Shown here: positions 1 to 5,706 of the stretch, piece by piece
Layout of the letters: each line of letters begins with the position of its first letter
How positions within the stretch are numbered: the stretch's first letter is position 1
Origin: Porphyromonadaceae bacterium
GTDB lineage: Bacteria > Bacteroidota > Bacteroidia > Bacteroidales > UBA11471
NCBI GenBank assembly: GCA_021199145.1
Contig: JAJQIP010000062.1
Span: 1 to 5,706 of the forward strand
Direction: 5' to 3'
DNA length: 5,706 nucleotides
The notes under the pieces: generated by a model
Databases searched by the model: none
The model's input: only the letters and a program-made list of their open reading frames with translations
What the model was told of the DNA's origin: nothing
Position numbers and translations under genes: made by a program

Positions 1-428
1 ATATAGCATATTTTCTCTTTTCTCCGAGGATGTGCAAAGTAAGCGAAAAGCAGAAGCAGGGCGGTGACCAAGAGCATCAGACCAACCCCCAGCAGACCGT
101 TTCCGAAAAAGTTTTCCACCCGCTCTTTGAAGAAAAAGCCGACAATGCCGATGGGAATCATAGAAAGAATGATTTTGACAACATACTGCGTCTCCTCCCC
201 CCATTGAAAACGAACGACTCCCGACAACAGCCGCCCGATTTCCCGATACAACACCACCACAGTACTGCATACCGTGGCTGCGTGGACCAAAACATCAAAA
301 GTAAGATTCTCGCTCCCGTTGACCCCCAACAGCGTACTGGCAATCTCCAAATGCCCGCTGCTACTCACGGGAAGATATTCGGTGAGTCCCTGCACGAGAC
401 CCAACCACAATGCGTCCAACCAGGTCAT
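1..428 (-). CDS. uppP: Undecaprenyl-diphosphatase UppP (BacA), N-terminal part, cut by window edge
   Basis: Integral membrane phosphatase that converts undecaprenyl diphosphate to undecaprenyl phosphate, recycling the lipid carrier for peptidoglycan and surface glycans; it can also confer bacitracin resistance. I translated 142 codons from the ATG at 428 and the frame stays open to position 1, so roughly half of a protein of about 265-275 residues is visible. The start MTWLDALWLGLVQGLTEYLP is typical. The (E/Q)xxxE catalytic motif is Q13-G-L-T-E17, followed by PVSSSGHL, with Ser23 and His26 matching Ser27 and His30 of the E. coli enzyme. Hydrophobic segments follow near residues 84-98 and 111-128. 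The second active-site region with the essential Arg lies outside the window. The start codon overlaps the stop of the DUF3098 gene (ATGA), suggesting translational coupling. The family call is near certain. Confidence 0.95.
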   Translation of the reverse strand, partial: MTWLDALWLGLVQGLTEYLPVSSSGHLEIASTLLGVNGSENLTFDVLVHAATVCSTVVVLYREIGRLLSGVVRFQWGEETQYVVKIILSMIPIGIVGFFFKERVENFFGNGLLGVGLMLLVTALLLLFAYFAHPRRKEKICY

Positions 429-730
429 TCCTTGTCGCTGTTAGAGAGCTTTCCGGGGTCTTTATACAAAATGGCGAAAACCATAAAGACAAAACCGAGA
501 AATGCGATGGTCGGTGCCAACACGATGCGTCGGAAACTAAAGATATCGGGATTGTACTGTTCCATGGTCGAACCGCTTCCGGCCATCAAGGCAAATCCCA
601 AAATAATGACCACGAAAGCGAGGGCTATCATCCACAAATTGCGAAGCCCCAAGGCAAAGAGACGCACATCGGTCTTCTCATCTCCTTTTGTTCTGGCAGC
701 CATACCGCCTTTTCCCTTTTTCTGATTCAT
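425..730 (-). CDS. DUF3098 family small two-pass membrane protein
   Basis: Protein of 101 residues with no known biochemical function. It has a charged N-terminus (Lys/Arg rich, residues 1-30), a first membrane helix at about 33-51, a short loop, and a second helix at about 68-89, with a polar C-terminus. The loop and helix start N60-P-D-I-F-S-F-R-R-I-V-L-A-P73 is what I recognise as the family signature. The gene starts 6 bp after the ftsX stop and its TGA overlaps the uppP ATG, so the three genes are almost surely one transcript. From context it may serve the FtsX or UppP step of envelope growth, but that is inference. No ribosome binding site is evident, as is common in Bacteroidetes. Confidence 0.88.
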   Translation of the reverse strand: MNQKKGKGGMAARTKGDEKTDVRLFALGLRNLWMIALAFVVIILGFALMAGSGSTMEQYNPDIFSFRRIVLAPTIAFLGFVFMVFAILYKDPGKLSNSDKE

Positions 731-736
731 ATAGGC

Positions 737-1618
737 TTAAATATAATACAACTTATCCCGACCCGTCCGCAAATAACGCCCCACGGCAATACGGGCGGCC
801 AGCCACGACAACAAGACACCGGCCACCAAAAGGCCGACGGCAATGAAAAGCATCATCCGCTTATCGAGAAGCGAAGAGAAACCGCTCAACTCCTTACAGA
901 GATAATAGACCCCACCCCACAGAATTCCATTGGCGATAAGCGCACCGAAGAATCCGTTCACCATATGGGCCCGCACAAAAGGACGGCGGATAAAAGAAGG
1001 GGTCGCTCCCACCAACACCATAGTATGCAGCAGGAAACGTTTGGAATAGGCGGCAAGACTCACTGTATTGGCAATCAAGACAACTGATATGACTGCCATC
1101 ACCACGGCAATACCCAAGAGAATAATGCCGATTAATCGCAAATTATCGTTGACCAACCCGATAAACTCTTTCTGATAAGAGACACTCTTGATGTAGGGAT
1201 AATTACGCCGCAACGTGCTGTCTATCCGAGCCAACTGAACGGCATCGGCATAGTCGCTATGAAGTTTTACCTCAAACGAAGGACGCAAAGGGTTATAGCC
1301 CAACAATTCTTCAGGATTTTCACCCAACTCGGCACACAACTCCTGCAAGGCATCGGCTTTGGAAATATAGTGTACCATACGGGCATAGGGGGCCGCCGTC
1401 AACTGCTTTTCCAACCCCTTCACCTGAGCCTCGGTGACATTCTCGTCGAGAACGACCGAGAACCCCATATTCTCCCGCACATAAAGGGACAACTGGGTGG
1501 CCATGACGGTCATAAGGGCAATGATTCCCAACAGGAACAAGACCAACGACGTACTGATGGTCGAGGTCAACCGAGCTCCAAAAAACGAACCGTATTTTTT
1601 CTTTTTCGATTTCAACAT
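737..1618 (-). CDS. ftsX: Cell division protein FtsX (permease-like)
   Basis: Inner-membrane partner of the ATPase FtsE. The FtsEX complex sits at the divisome and activates peptidoglycan hydrolases across the membrane. The 293-residue protein has the FtsX topology: Lys-rich cytoplasmic start (residues 1-10), helix at about 22-44, an extracytoplasmic domain at about 45-160, then three C-terminal helices near 162-185, 213-240 and 255-277. The stretch F195-LLHTMVLVGATPSFIRRPF before the third helix matches the conserved GAT..fIr.PF region of FtsX, which contacts FtsE. No ftsE gene lies next to it; the upstream neighbour is the fimbrial operon, 271 bp away. The ATG at 1618 fits the expected Lys-rich N-terminus. 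The gene leads into the DUF3098 and uppP genes. I saw no convincing promoter in the gap. Confidence 0.93.
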   Translation of the reverse strand: MLKSKKKKYGSFFGARLTSTISTSLVLFLLGIIALMTVMATQLSLYVRENMGFSVVLDENVTEAQVKGLEKQLTAAPYARMVHYISKADALQELCAELGENPEELLGYNPLRPSFEVKLHSDYADAVQLARIDSTLRRNYPYIKSVSYQKEFIGLVNDNLRLIGIILLGIAVVMAVISVVLIANTVSLAAYSKRFLLHTMVLVGATPSFIRRPFVRAHMVNGFFGALIANGILWGGVYYLCKELSGFSSLLDKRMMLFIAVGLLVAGVLLSWLAARIAVGRYLRTGRDKLYYI

Positions 1619-1769
1619 CTACCCTTCTACCGTTTTTCTCTTCCTGTTTTCCGCTCTTTGTAACGCCACAGGGAGGAGGGAACAAAGTAAGGCAACACTC
1701 TCCACAATTTTTGACAAAAAAACAAATAATACCCCAATTATTCTCCCATATTTTGTTTTTTTAACAAAT

Positions 1770-1786
1770 CGAATCTTCTCGATTCG
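1770..1786 (-). terminator. Candidate terminator hairpin after the fimbrial operon
   Basis: Perfect 6-bp stem CGAATC / GATTCG with a 5-nt loop, followed on the minus strand by ATTTGTT. It lies about 100 nt after the fimbrillin stop codon. The T tract is poor, so this is only a candidate. A second AT-rich hairpin (1752-1768) follows directly and could contribute. Confidence 0.35.
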
Positions 1787-1800
1787 GAAGGTAGTGTCAG

Positions 1801-1868
1801 TATCCTATTGTGACCGGGCGAGGAGATTCAACCCCGCACGGCCTGTTTCCCGACCGGAAGGCCGGATA
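1801..1868 (-). other. Potential structured RNA element in the fimbrillin 3' region
   Basis: Read on the minus strand, the segment begins TATCC and ends GGATA, which can pair. Inside lie two hairpins. One has arms CGGCCT (1864-1859) and AGGCCG (1844-1839) with an inner TCC/GGA helix. The other has arms GCGGGG (1837-1832) and CCTCGC (1823-1818), including one G-U pair, with an 8-nt loop. The G-U pair becomes an A-C mismatch on the plus strand, so the fold fits minus-strand RNA, the direction of all the genes. It starts 21 nt after the fimbrillin stop. I do not recognise it as a tRNA, signal recognition particle RNA or known riboswitch. It may be a stability or processing element, or a chance fold. 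Confidence 0.35.
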
Positions 1869-1889
1869 GTTTTCGAATAACCTGTTTCC

Positions 1890-2996
1890 TTATTCAGCCG
1901 GAGTCCAATCCACATTCGTCGTATAGTCATCCTCTGCTACAGGGACAAAATCGTCTACCCGTACCGTATAGGTAATGGAAGAGAGGATAGGATTGTCATC
2001 GTCATCCACACCGCCGTCACCGGTACCGAAACTGAAGGTGTAGGTGTACTTCCTGCCAGCTTCCCAATCGATGGCCACGGGAATATTAGCATCGGCCGTG
2101 GTGATTACATTCCCCTCCATGCTTCCAAAGAGACAGTCAGCCTCGGTAGGTACATAGTTCTCCACATCTCCGGTGGAGATATTGAAGATGGCGCATTTAA
2201 TCCGGAAATAGGAACCCTTTTCATAGTTCCACTCCTCTTTCGGAAGTTCTCTCTTTTGCGGTACGAGCAACAGGGTAGTCGACTCATCCGATAAGGTTTG
2301 TACGTCCGGAGTCAATGCTGTCTGCGCAAAAGTGATTCCGTAACTGGTGAACATTCCCGTCGGAGTCCAGGTCACAGCCTCCGGTTCAACGGATTCCCCT
2401 TGATAATAGTTGTTGTCTGTCGTTCCCGTAGGCACCAGGAAAGAGCCCTCTCCATAGAGGTTGTGAATCTCGATGCCGTCGATAAGGACATAGAGTTCTT
2501 TGTTGGTATCCTTCGCCTTGAAGACAACCTGCGAAAGGGCGTGGCGGAAATTCAAGAGAACAGATTCGTTGTCTTTGTTCTGAGAGGTAGCCACCGCATA
2601 GAGCAAATCCTTCTGTTGGGAGACATTTCCCTCCACCGTGTAGGTAATCGTTTGACTACTCCGGTCAAATTCACCTCCGTTGAAGGCATAAAAGTCGAGG
2701 TCGTGGCTCGGCCAATAACGGGAAGCGGTGACATCTGTGTAAGAACCGTCGCTTTGCCGTTGAACTTCATCTCCCTGAATGTAGGGACTATTGCCATCCG
2801 AAAACATGGCCCACACGGTAAATTCCCCTGGAAGGGCGTTGTTGTCGTGGAGTTGGCTCGCACGAGTCATCTTACCGGAGACCACATGAAAGTTGATAAG
2901 GTCCTCCACCGGGTTGAGGCTGACCACTTTGTCATCACTGCAGGAGGCCAGCGACGCTATCGCCAACGCTCCCAAAATCCATTTTTTTGTTTTCAT
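1890..2996 (-). CDS. Fimbrillin family lipoprotein (Mfa-like/FimA type pilin)
   Basis: Probable structural or minor subunit of a type V, Bacteroidales-specific fimbria. From the ATG at 2996 the protein has 368 residues. Its start is a classic lipoprotein signal (MKTKKWILGALAIASLASC), with the lipobox Cys at residue 19. Residues 43-46 are Met-Thr-Arg-Ala, matching the site where an Arg-specific protease removes the N-terminal strand of fimbrillins before donor-strand polymerisation. The middle shows the Mfa-like pattern: KDLLYAVAT near 129-137 and VLLNFRHALSQVVFKA near 146-161. The segment DWEAGRKYTYTFSFG is near 310-324. An Asp-rich run DDDDN follows at 331-335, then VRVDDFVPV near the C-terminus. 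An in-frame ATG at 3053 would add 19 Lys-rich residues and is the main alternative start, 30 nt after the DUF5119 stop. Last gene of the fimbrial operon. Whether it is the main shaft or a tip pilin cannot be told. Confidence 0.88.
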   Translation of the reverse strand: MKTKKWILGALAIASLASCSDDKVVSLNPVEDLINFHVVSGKMTRASQLHDNNALPGEFTVWAMFSDGNSPYIQGDEVQRQSDGSYTDVTASRYWPSHDLDFYAFNGGEFDRSSQTITYTVEGNVSQQKDLLYAVATSQNKDNESVLLNFRHALSQVVFKAKDTNKELYVLIDGIEIHNLYGEGSFLVPTGTTDNNYYQGESVEPEAVTWTPTGMFTSYGITFAQTALTPDVQTLSDESTTLLLVPQKRELPKEEWNYEKGSYFRIKCAIFNISTGDVENYVPTEADCLFGSMEGNVITTADANIPVAIDWEAGRKYTYTFSFGTGDGGVDDDDNPILSSITYTVRVDDFVPVAEDDYTTNVDWTPAE

Positions 2997-3083
2997 ACTT
3001 TTTTTGGGTTGGTTAAACATTTGTTTTTTCGTTTGTTTTGGGTTTTTACTCATCTATTTCTTATCTCTTTTTTCTTTTATCCA

Positions 3084-4148
3084 TTACAGAGAAATATCTT
3101 GTTCGACTTCGTCCCAGTCGTCCACACTCGGGGTGAAACCGCTCTCCGGAGGAATGACTTCGGGTAGCTCCAGCCCGTCGATAACAATGTGTACGTGGTG
3201 AGGGTCCGGAGCCGTATCCACCTGCTGTGTCACGTCATACTTCTCACTACCTGTCGTCCCATAGGCATACTTCGACCCGTCGTCCATCCAGACGTAGAAG
3301 ACCATCTGGTCCGCCAGACCTTTCTTCTCCATGTTCCCAAAGGTCTGGAAACTTCCTATCAAGGTTGAATCTCCTTCCGCTCCCCCTCCGAAAGGCACCG
3401 TTACCCCTTCCGTCCCTAATTCTCCCGTACAGGGGTAATATTCCCCCGAAAGTCCTGAGATGGTACCGCACACCGCTGTCATGTGCCCTAAATTTCCCAC
3501 ATGTTTCACCTCATAGTTATACGTGCAGGTCATCTCCCAGGGTCGCAGTCGTATCGTCACCGTATCCTCAAGTATCACCTCCACCGTCCCAAGAGTGTCA
3601 CCCCAAATCTGGTCCGGAGAGATAACCACCCGTTCATCGCTGCTCCCCGACGGTCGAGGAAGATCTGTCGAACGGCTTCCATAACTGTTCCCATAAACCG
3701 GCTCGAGGATATCCCCCTCCCGTGTGTAGAAGTGGTGCGTCTCCGCCTTGTTCGTTCCACTGAAGAGCAATCCCTCCGTATCGTTGTTGTAACTCAGCAC
3801 CATGTAGCTCCCCGCAGGCAAGGCCACGATACCTCCTCCCATTCCTATCAGATCGAACCGCCTGTAGCTGTTCCTCCCGTCGGTGGGGTAGAAATAGACC
3901 ACCATCCCCTCCGGATTGGCCTCCGGTGCCTCCGTCCAATCAAAGCGGACCTCTACGTAACCATTGTGGGGATGGTCATAGCAGAGCTCCTTGTGCTCGC
4001 AAGAGGGGAGCAACCATACCATCAGCACCATCGTCAAAAGATTAGAGGGAGTGCCTCTCTTTTGTCCCTTATCCGATGTATGATTGCATATGGGGATTTG
4101 GTTCGGTCTCTCTGTCCGCCCTTGTCCATACAATACGGGACCATTCAT
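3084..4148 (-). CDS. DUF5119 domain lipoprotein of fimbrial operon
   Basis: Protein of 354 residues without known enzyme activity, from a family found in Bacteroidales fimbrial loci, where it is thought to act as an anchor or accessory fimbrial lipoprotein. The lipobox LLPSC places the lipidated Cys at residue 50, immediately followed by EHKELCYDHPHNG, a motif I associate with the start of DUF5119, then VEVRFDW near 65-71. The C-terminus GFTPSVDDWDEVEQDISL is also typical of the family. The start at 4148 gives an unusually long polar stretch of about 30 residues before the hydrophobic part of the signal. No nearer in-frame ATG would give a positively charged signal start, since only Met40 and Met43 follow. 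Its ATG overlaps the stop of the preceding gene (ATGA), with a GGGAGG sequence 5 nt upstream. The frame is open further upstream, but only because it shadows the neighbouring gene. Confidence 0.85.
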   Translation of the reverse strand: MNGPVLYGQGRTERPNQIPICNHTSDKGQKRGTPSNLLTMVLMVWLLPSCEHKELCYDHPHNGYVEVRFDWTEAPEANPEGMVVYFYPTDGRNSYRRFDLIGMGGGIVALPAGSYMVLSYNNDTEGLLFSGTNKAETHHFYTREGDILEPVYGNSYGSRSTDLPRPSGSSDERVVISPDQIWGDTLGTVEVILEDTVTIRLRPWEMTCTYNYEVKHVGNLGHMTAVCGTISGLSGEYYPCTGELGTEGVTVPFGGGAEGDSTLIGSFQTFGNMEKKGLADQMVFYVWMDDGSKYAYGTTGSEKYDVTQQVDTAPDPHHVHIVIDGLELPEVIPPESGFTPSVDDWDEVEQDISL

Positions 4149-5476
4149 CTCTTCCTCCCTTTCTTTCCGTTGTTCGTGTTCTTGCACCCCAGCAGCCACA
4201 CCAGCGAGACCTCCGCCTTCGTCGGCCCGAAGTATCTCCGCTCCTTGGTCACCTGCCAGACATACTCCCCGTCCATGGGGAGGTACTCCTTGTACTCTCC
4301 GCCCATATAGCCGACTCCGATGCTGAAGTCGATGTTCAGCCGCCTGCGTATAGGCAGCGAGTAGCCGTACTCCAGGCCCGCCGCCCAGCTCCACTTGTCG
4401 CCTAAGTAGCCCCGTCCGCCCGTCTCGTAGTCGTAGGTGAGCATCTGTCCGTAGGCTCCTAAGTGGTGTCCCTGCAGGGGCTTCTCCTTCGCCTTCTTCC
4501 CCAGCCACTTCCGCAGGGCCAGGTCACCCCCGTAGGTGCGCCAGTACCACGACCTCCTGTCGCTCTTCCACCAGGCGTAGCTCCACTCCGCCGCCACGGA
4601 CCAACGCCTCCCCATATAGAGCTCCACCCCGATGGTGGGGGCCAGACCGGCGTCCAGCAGCAGGTTAGTCCGAACCGAGAAGTAGTAGCTCCGACATGGT
4701 TCTATATAGAGGGTGTCATGGATGTAGAAGGGAATATACAAGGTGTCGTGTAGAGCCGTTCCTCCTCCTTCGGGACGGGTCACACAAAGCTGCGTGACCC
4801 GCAGTTCCGGGAAGAGATTCTTATACATATATTGATAAGGAATGCCGTTCTCTATCTGGGAAAGCCGTTCCACATTGTCCAAGGCCGGATTCTTCCCTTC
4901 GGCCGTACTGTCCACCACCTCTTGTAGGAAAGCTACTGTCTCCTCTTGGTAGGGCATCAAGGTATCCGCCTCCGCCAACCGTAGCAGCCTTAGCCAGTCC
5001 CGACCGATATAGCCGTATTCCACCAGACTGTCGGGCAGATCCACTTCCCGTTTCAGGAAGTCGGAGAGCACTTCCGCCCGGCGCTTCGAGAGACGTAGGT
5101 TCGCCCGGACTTCTCCTTCTGGGGAGGCGGTACCAATAATACGGACCTTTTCCGGCCAGTGACCTTTCAACGCACGAAGCAGGTCAAGCGACTCCTGATT
5201 CGCCTCGTACTTTTCGTCCAAAGCCGCATATCCCCGGTGAAAACGAATGAATATGGTATCGGTTCGTAAAGAATCCTTCGAGGGAGAAAGCCGCAAGGTC
5301 GACCCTTGGGAATTATCCGTTCTTGCAGGCGGTTCCGACCGAGACTCTTCACCTACCGAATCCGGGATGAGAAGCAATCTCTTCGCACCCGCCCTTCCGC
5401 TCACCGCAAAAACCACGATAAGGAACAACAAACCCTTTTTCCCTATATATAATAAAGAGACCTCTTTTCTTTCCAT
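4145..5476 (-). CDS. Secreted OmpA-like plus DUF3575 protein of fimbrial operon
   Basis: Protein of 443 residues, first gene of the fimbrial operon. It begins with a Sec signal (about residues 1-31, hydrophobic LLFLIVVFAVSG, probable cut after AGA), so it acts in the periplasm or outer membrane. A low-complexity linker (40-70) precedes an OmpA-like segment from about 75 to 145 (TIFIRFHRG, then VRIIGTASPEG and LRLSKRRAEV). Aligned to E. coli OmpA, the peptidoglycan-binding Asp is replaced by Ser118, while the Arg is kept as Arg133. A short repeat HDTLYI occurs at 243-248 and 253-258. The DUF3575 region covers about 264-430 (YYFSVRTNLLLDAGLAPTIG, aromatic-rich alternating segments that suggest outer-membrane beta strands). 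The basic tail ends KKGRKR. The true role is unknown; help in fimbrial export or anchoring is inferred from context. Its GC content is visibly higher than in most of the window. Confidence 0.82.
   Translation of the reverse strand: MERKEVSLLYIGKKGLLFLIVVFAVSGRAGAKRLLLIPDSVGEESRSEPPARTDNSQGSTLRLSPSKDSLRTDTIFIRFHRGYAALDEKYEANQESLDLLRALKGHWPEKVRIIGTASPEGEVRANLRLSKRRAEVLSDFLKREVDLPDSLVEYGYIGRDWLRLLRLAEADTLMPYQEETVAFLQEVVDSTAEGKNPALDNVERLSQIENGIPYQYMYKNLFPELRVTQLCVTRPEGGGTALHDTLYIPFYIHDTLYIEPCRSYYFSVRTNLLLDAGLAPTIGVELYMGRRWSVAAEWSYAWWKSDRRSWYWRTYGGDLALRKWLGKKAKEKPLQGHHLGAYGQMLTYDYETGGRGYLGDKWSWAAGLEYGYSLPIRRRLNIDFSIGVGYMGGEYKEYLPMDGEYVWQVTKERRYFGPTKAEVSLVWLLGCKNTNNGKKGRKR
4154..4159 (-). promoter_or_regulatory. 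Shine-Dalgarno-like GGGAGG for the DUF5119 gene
   Basis: GGGAGG lies 5 nt before the ATG at 4148, inside the last codons of the preceding gene. It supports 4148 over the out-of-frame ATG at 4144. Strong Shine-Dalgarno sites are uncommon in Bacteroidetes. Part of this one encodes the Lys-Gly-Arg-Lys-Arg tail, so coding constraint could also explain it. Confidence 0.45.
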
Positions 5477-5552
5477 TTCTTTTATCCGGCTCTCTGGCAG
5501 TGGGTTGGCGGTCGGGGAATTCCCTGTTTTGTCCCGCCCCGCACCACCTTCC

Positions 5553-5583
5553 CAAACGTCGCAGAAACCTCTTTCCCTCCAAG
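5553..5583 (-). promoter_or_regulatory. Candidate Bacteroides-type promoter for the fimbrial operon
   Basis: On the minus strand, CTTG (5583-5580), a 19-base spacer and GACGTTTG (5560-5553) match the Bacteroides sigma-ABfr consensus TTTG-N19-TAnnTTTG at 8 of 10 defined bases with exact spacing. Transcription would start near 5547, leaving a leader of roughly 70 nt before the ATG at 5476. Two mismatches make this tentative. Confidence 0.35.
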
Positions 5584-5675
5584 ATTCCTAAACGGTTGCC
5601 AGTACTTCTCCCCGTAAGAGAAAGAGCGGCCTTTCTACAAAGGGTATATTACATTTTACAATAAGGATTTAGAGC

Positions 5676-5695
5676 AAAGAGAACCAGCTCTCTTT
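5676..5695. terminator. Hairpin at the upstream boundary, possible terminator
   Basis: Perfect 7-bp stem AAAGAGA / TCTCTTT with a 6-nt loop (ACCAGC). On the plus strand it runs into further Ts; on the minus strand A-rich sequence precedes it. It could end a gene lying beyond position 5706. The stem is AT-rich and weak, and no gene feeding into it is visible, so direction and function are uncertain. Confidence 0.35.
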
Positions 5696-5706
5696 TTGTA
5701 AAAAAT

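Larger units (their letters stand above)
1619..1889. other. Intergenic region between fimbrillin and ftsX genes
   Basis: This 271-bp stretch has no believable gene. Read on the minus strand it contains a GC-rich foldable segment (1868-1801), a hairpin (1786-1770), a second AT-rich hairpin (1768-1752, arms TTTGTT and AACAAA), and then an AT-rich stretch leading to the ftsX start. The ftsX promoter should lie here if it has its own. CAAAGTAA on the plus strand at 1683-1690 reads TTACTTTG on the minus strand, one base from the Bacteroides -7 consensus TAnnTTTG, but no TTTG sits at the right distance upstream. Confidence 0.6.
5477..5706. other. Upstream region of the fimbrial operon
   Basis: No gene is seen in these 230 bp. 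Besides the promoter candidate and the hairpin at 5676-5695, a perfect 6-bp hairpin lies at 5619-5636 (arms AGAAAG and CTTTCT, 6-nt loop). Minus-strand TATACCCTTTG (plus-strand complement at about 5638-5648) in an AT-rich stretch is a second possible -7 element, but has one extra base in the consensus and no well-placed TTTG. I found no long flanking inverted repeats that would mark an invertible promoter. Confidence 0.5.

Noticed and set aside
1801..1868. tRNA or signal recognition particle RNA in the fimbrillin-ftsX gap.
   Set aside because: There is no 7-bp acceptor stem, anticodon arm or GTTCRANNC T-arm motif. The CCGGAAGG piece lacks the rest of the conserved SRP core.
2298..3167. Long open frame on the plus strand opposite the fimbrillin gene (also at 30-725, 410-1087 and 3501-4310).
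   Set aside because: Each lies antisense to a gene with clear family motifs. The translations lack recognisable domains and show compositions typical of antisense frames (rich in His, Arg, Pro, Ser).
4144..4146. Alternative ATG at 4144 just after the DUF3575 stop codon.
   Set aside because: It is in a different frame from the DUF5119 protein; the ATG at 4148 is the in-frame one.
4149..4508. In-frame upstream extension of the DUF5119 gene to an ATG at 4508.
   Set aside because: It would overlap the DUF3575 domain coding region by 360 bp and put the lipoprotein signal in the middle of the protein. The extra part is Gly/Arg/Ala-rich shadow sequence.
5494..5602. Possible invertible promoter flanked by CTGGCA (5494-5499) and TGCCAG (5597-5602).
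   Set aside because: Only 6 bp match and the flanks do not extend the repeat. Such a pair is expected by chance in this distance, and no invertase gene is visible.

Overview
The window looks like chromosome from the order Bacteroidales (Bacteroidetes). The evidence is the adjacent ftsX, DUF3098 and uppP genes, a layout I know from that phylum, plus three protein families (fimbrillin/Mfa-like, DUF5119, DUF3575) that are characteristic of Bacteroidales fimbrial loci. No species can be named from this sequence alone. All six genes lie on the minus strand, so transcription runs from position 5706 towards position 1.

In transcription order, 5706-5477 is an upstream region with a weak Bacteroides-type promoter candidate and two small hairpins. 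It is followed by a compact fimbria-type operon: a secreted protein with an OmpA-like domain and a C-terminal DUF3575 region (5476-4145), a DUF5119 lipoprotein that overlaps it by 4 bp (4148-3084), and a fimbrillin-family lipoprotein (2996-1890). The expected division of work is a periplasmic/outer-membrane accessory protein, a lipoprotein anchor or minor component, and a structural or minor pilin. The pilin carries a Thr-Arg-Ala site of the kind cut by an Arg-specific protease before polymerisation. This is inferred from family knowledge.

The 271-bp gap at 1889-1619 holds a notable potential RNA fold (68 nt, two hairpins inside a closing stem) and then a hairpin that could terminate the fimbrial transcript. 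Beyond it is a tight cell-envelope cluster: ftsX (1618-737), a DUF3098 two-pass membrane protein (730-425) and uppP (from 428, cut off by the window edge). The last two overlap by ATGA. This cluster links divisome/peptidoglycan-hydrolase control with recycling of the undecaprenyl-phosphate carrier.

I recognise no RNA genes, insertion sequences, CRISPR arrays or integrases. The most interesting points are the reduced fimbrial operon with no DUF3868 gene, the OmpA-like domain lacking the usual peptidoglycan-binding Asp, the conserved but uncharacterised DUF3098 gene, and the structured 3' region after the fimbrillin gene.
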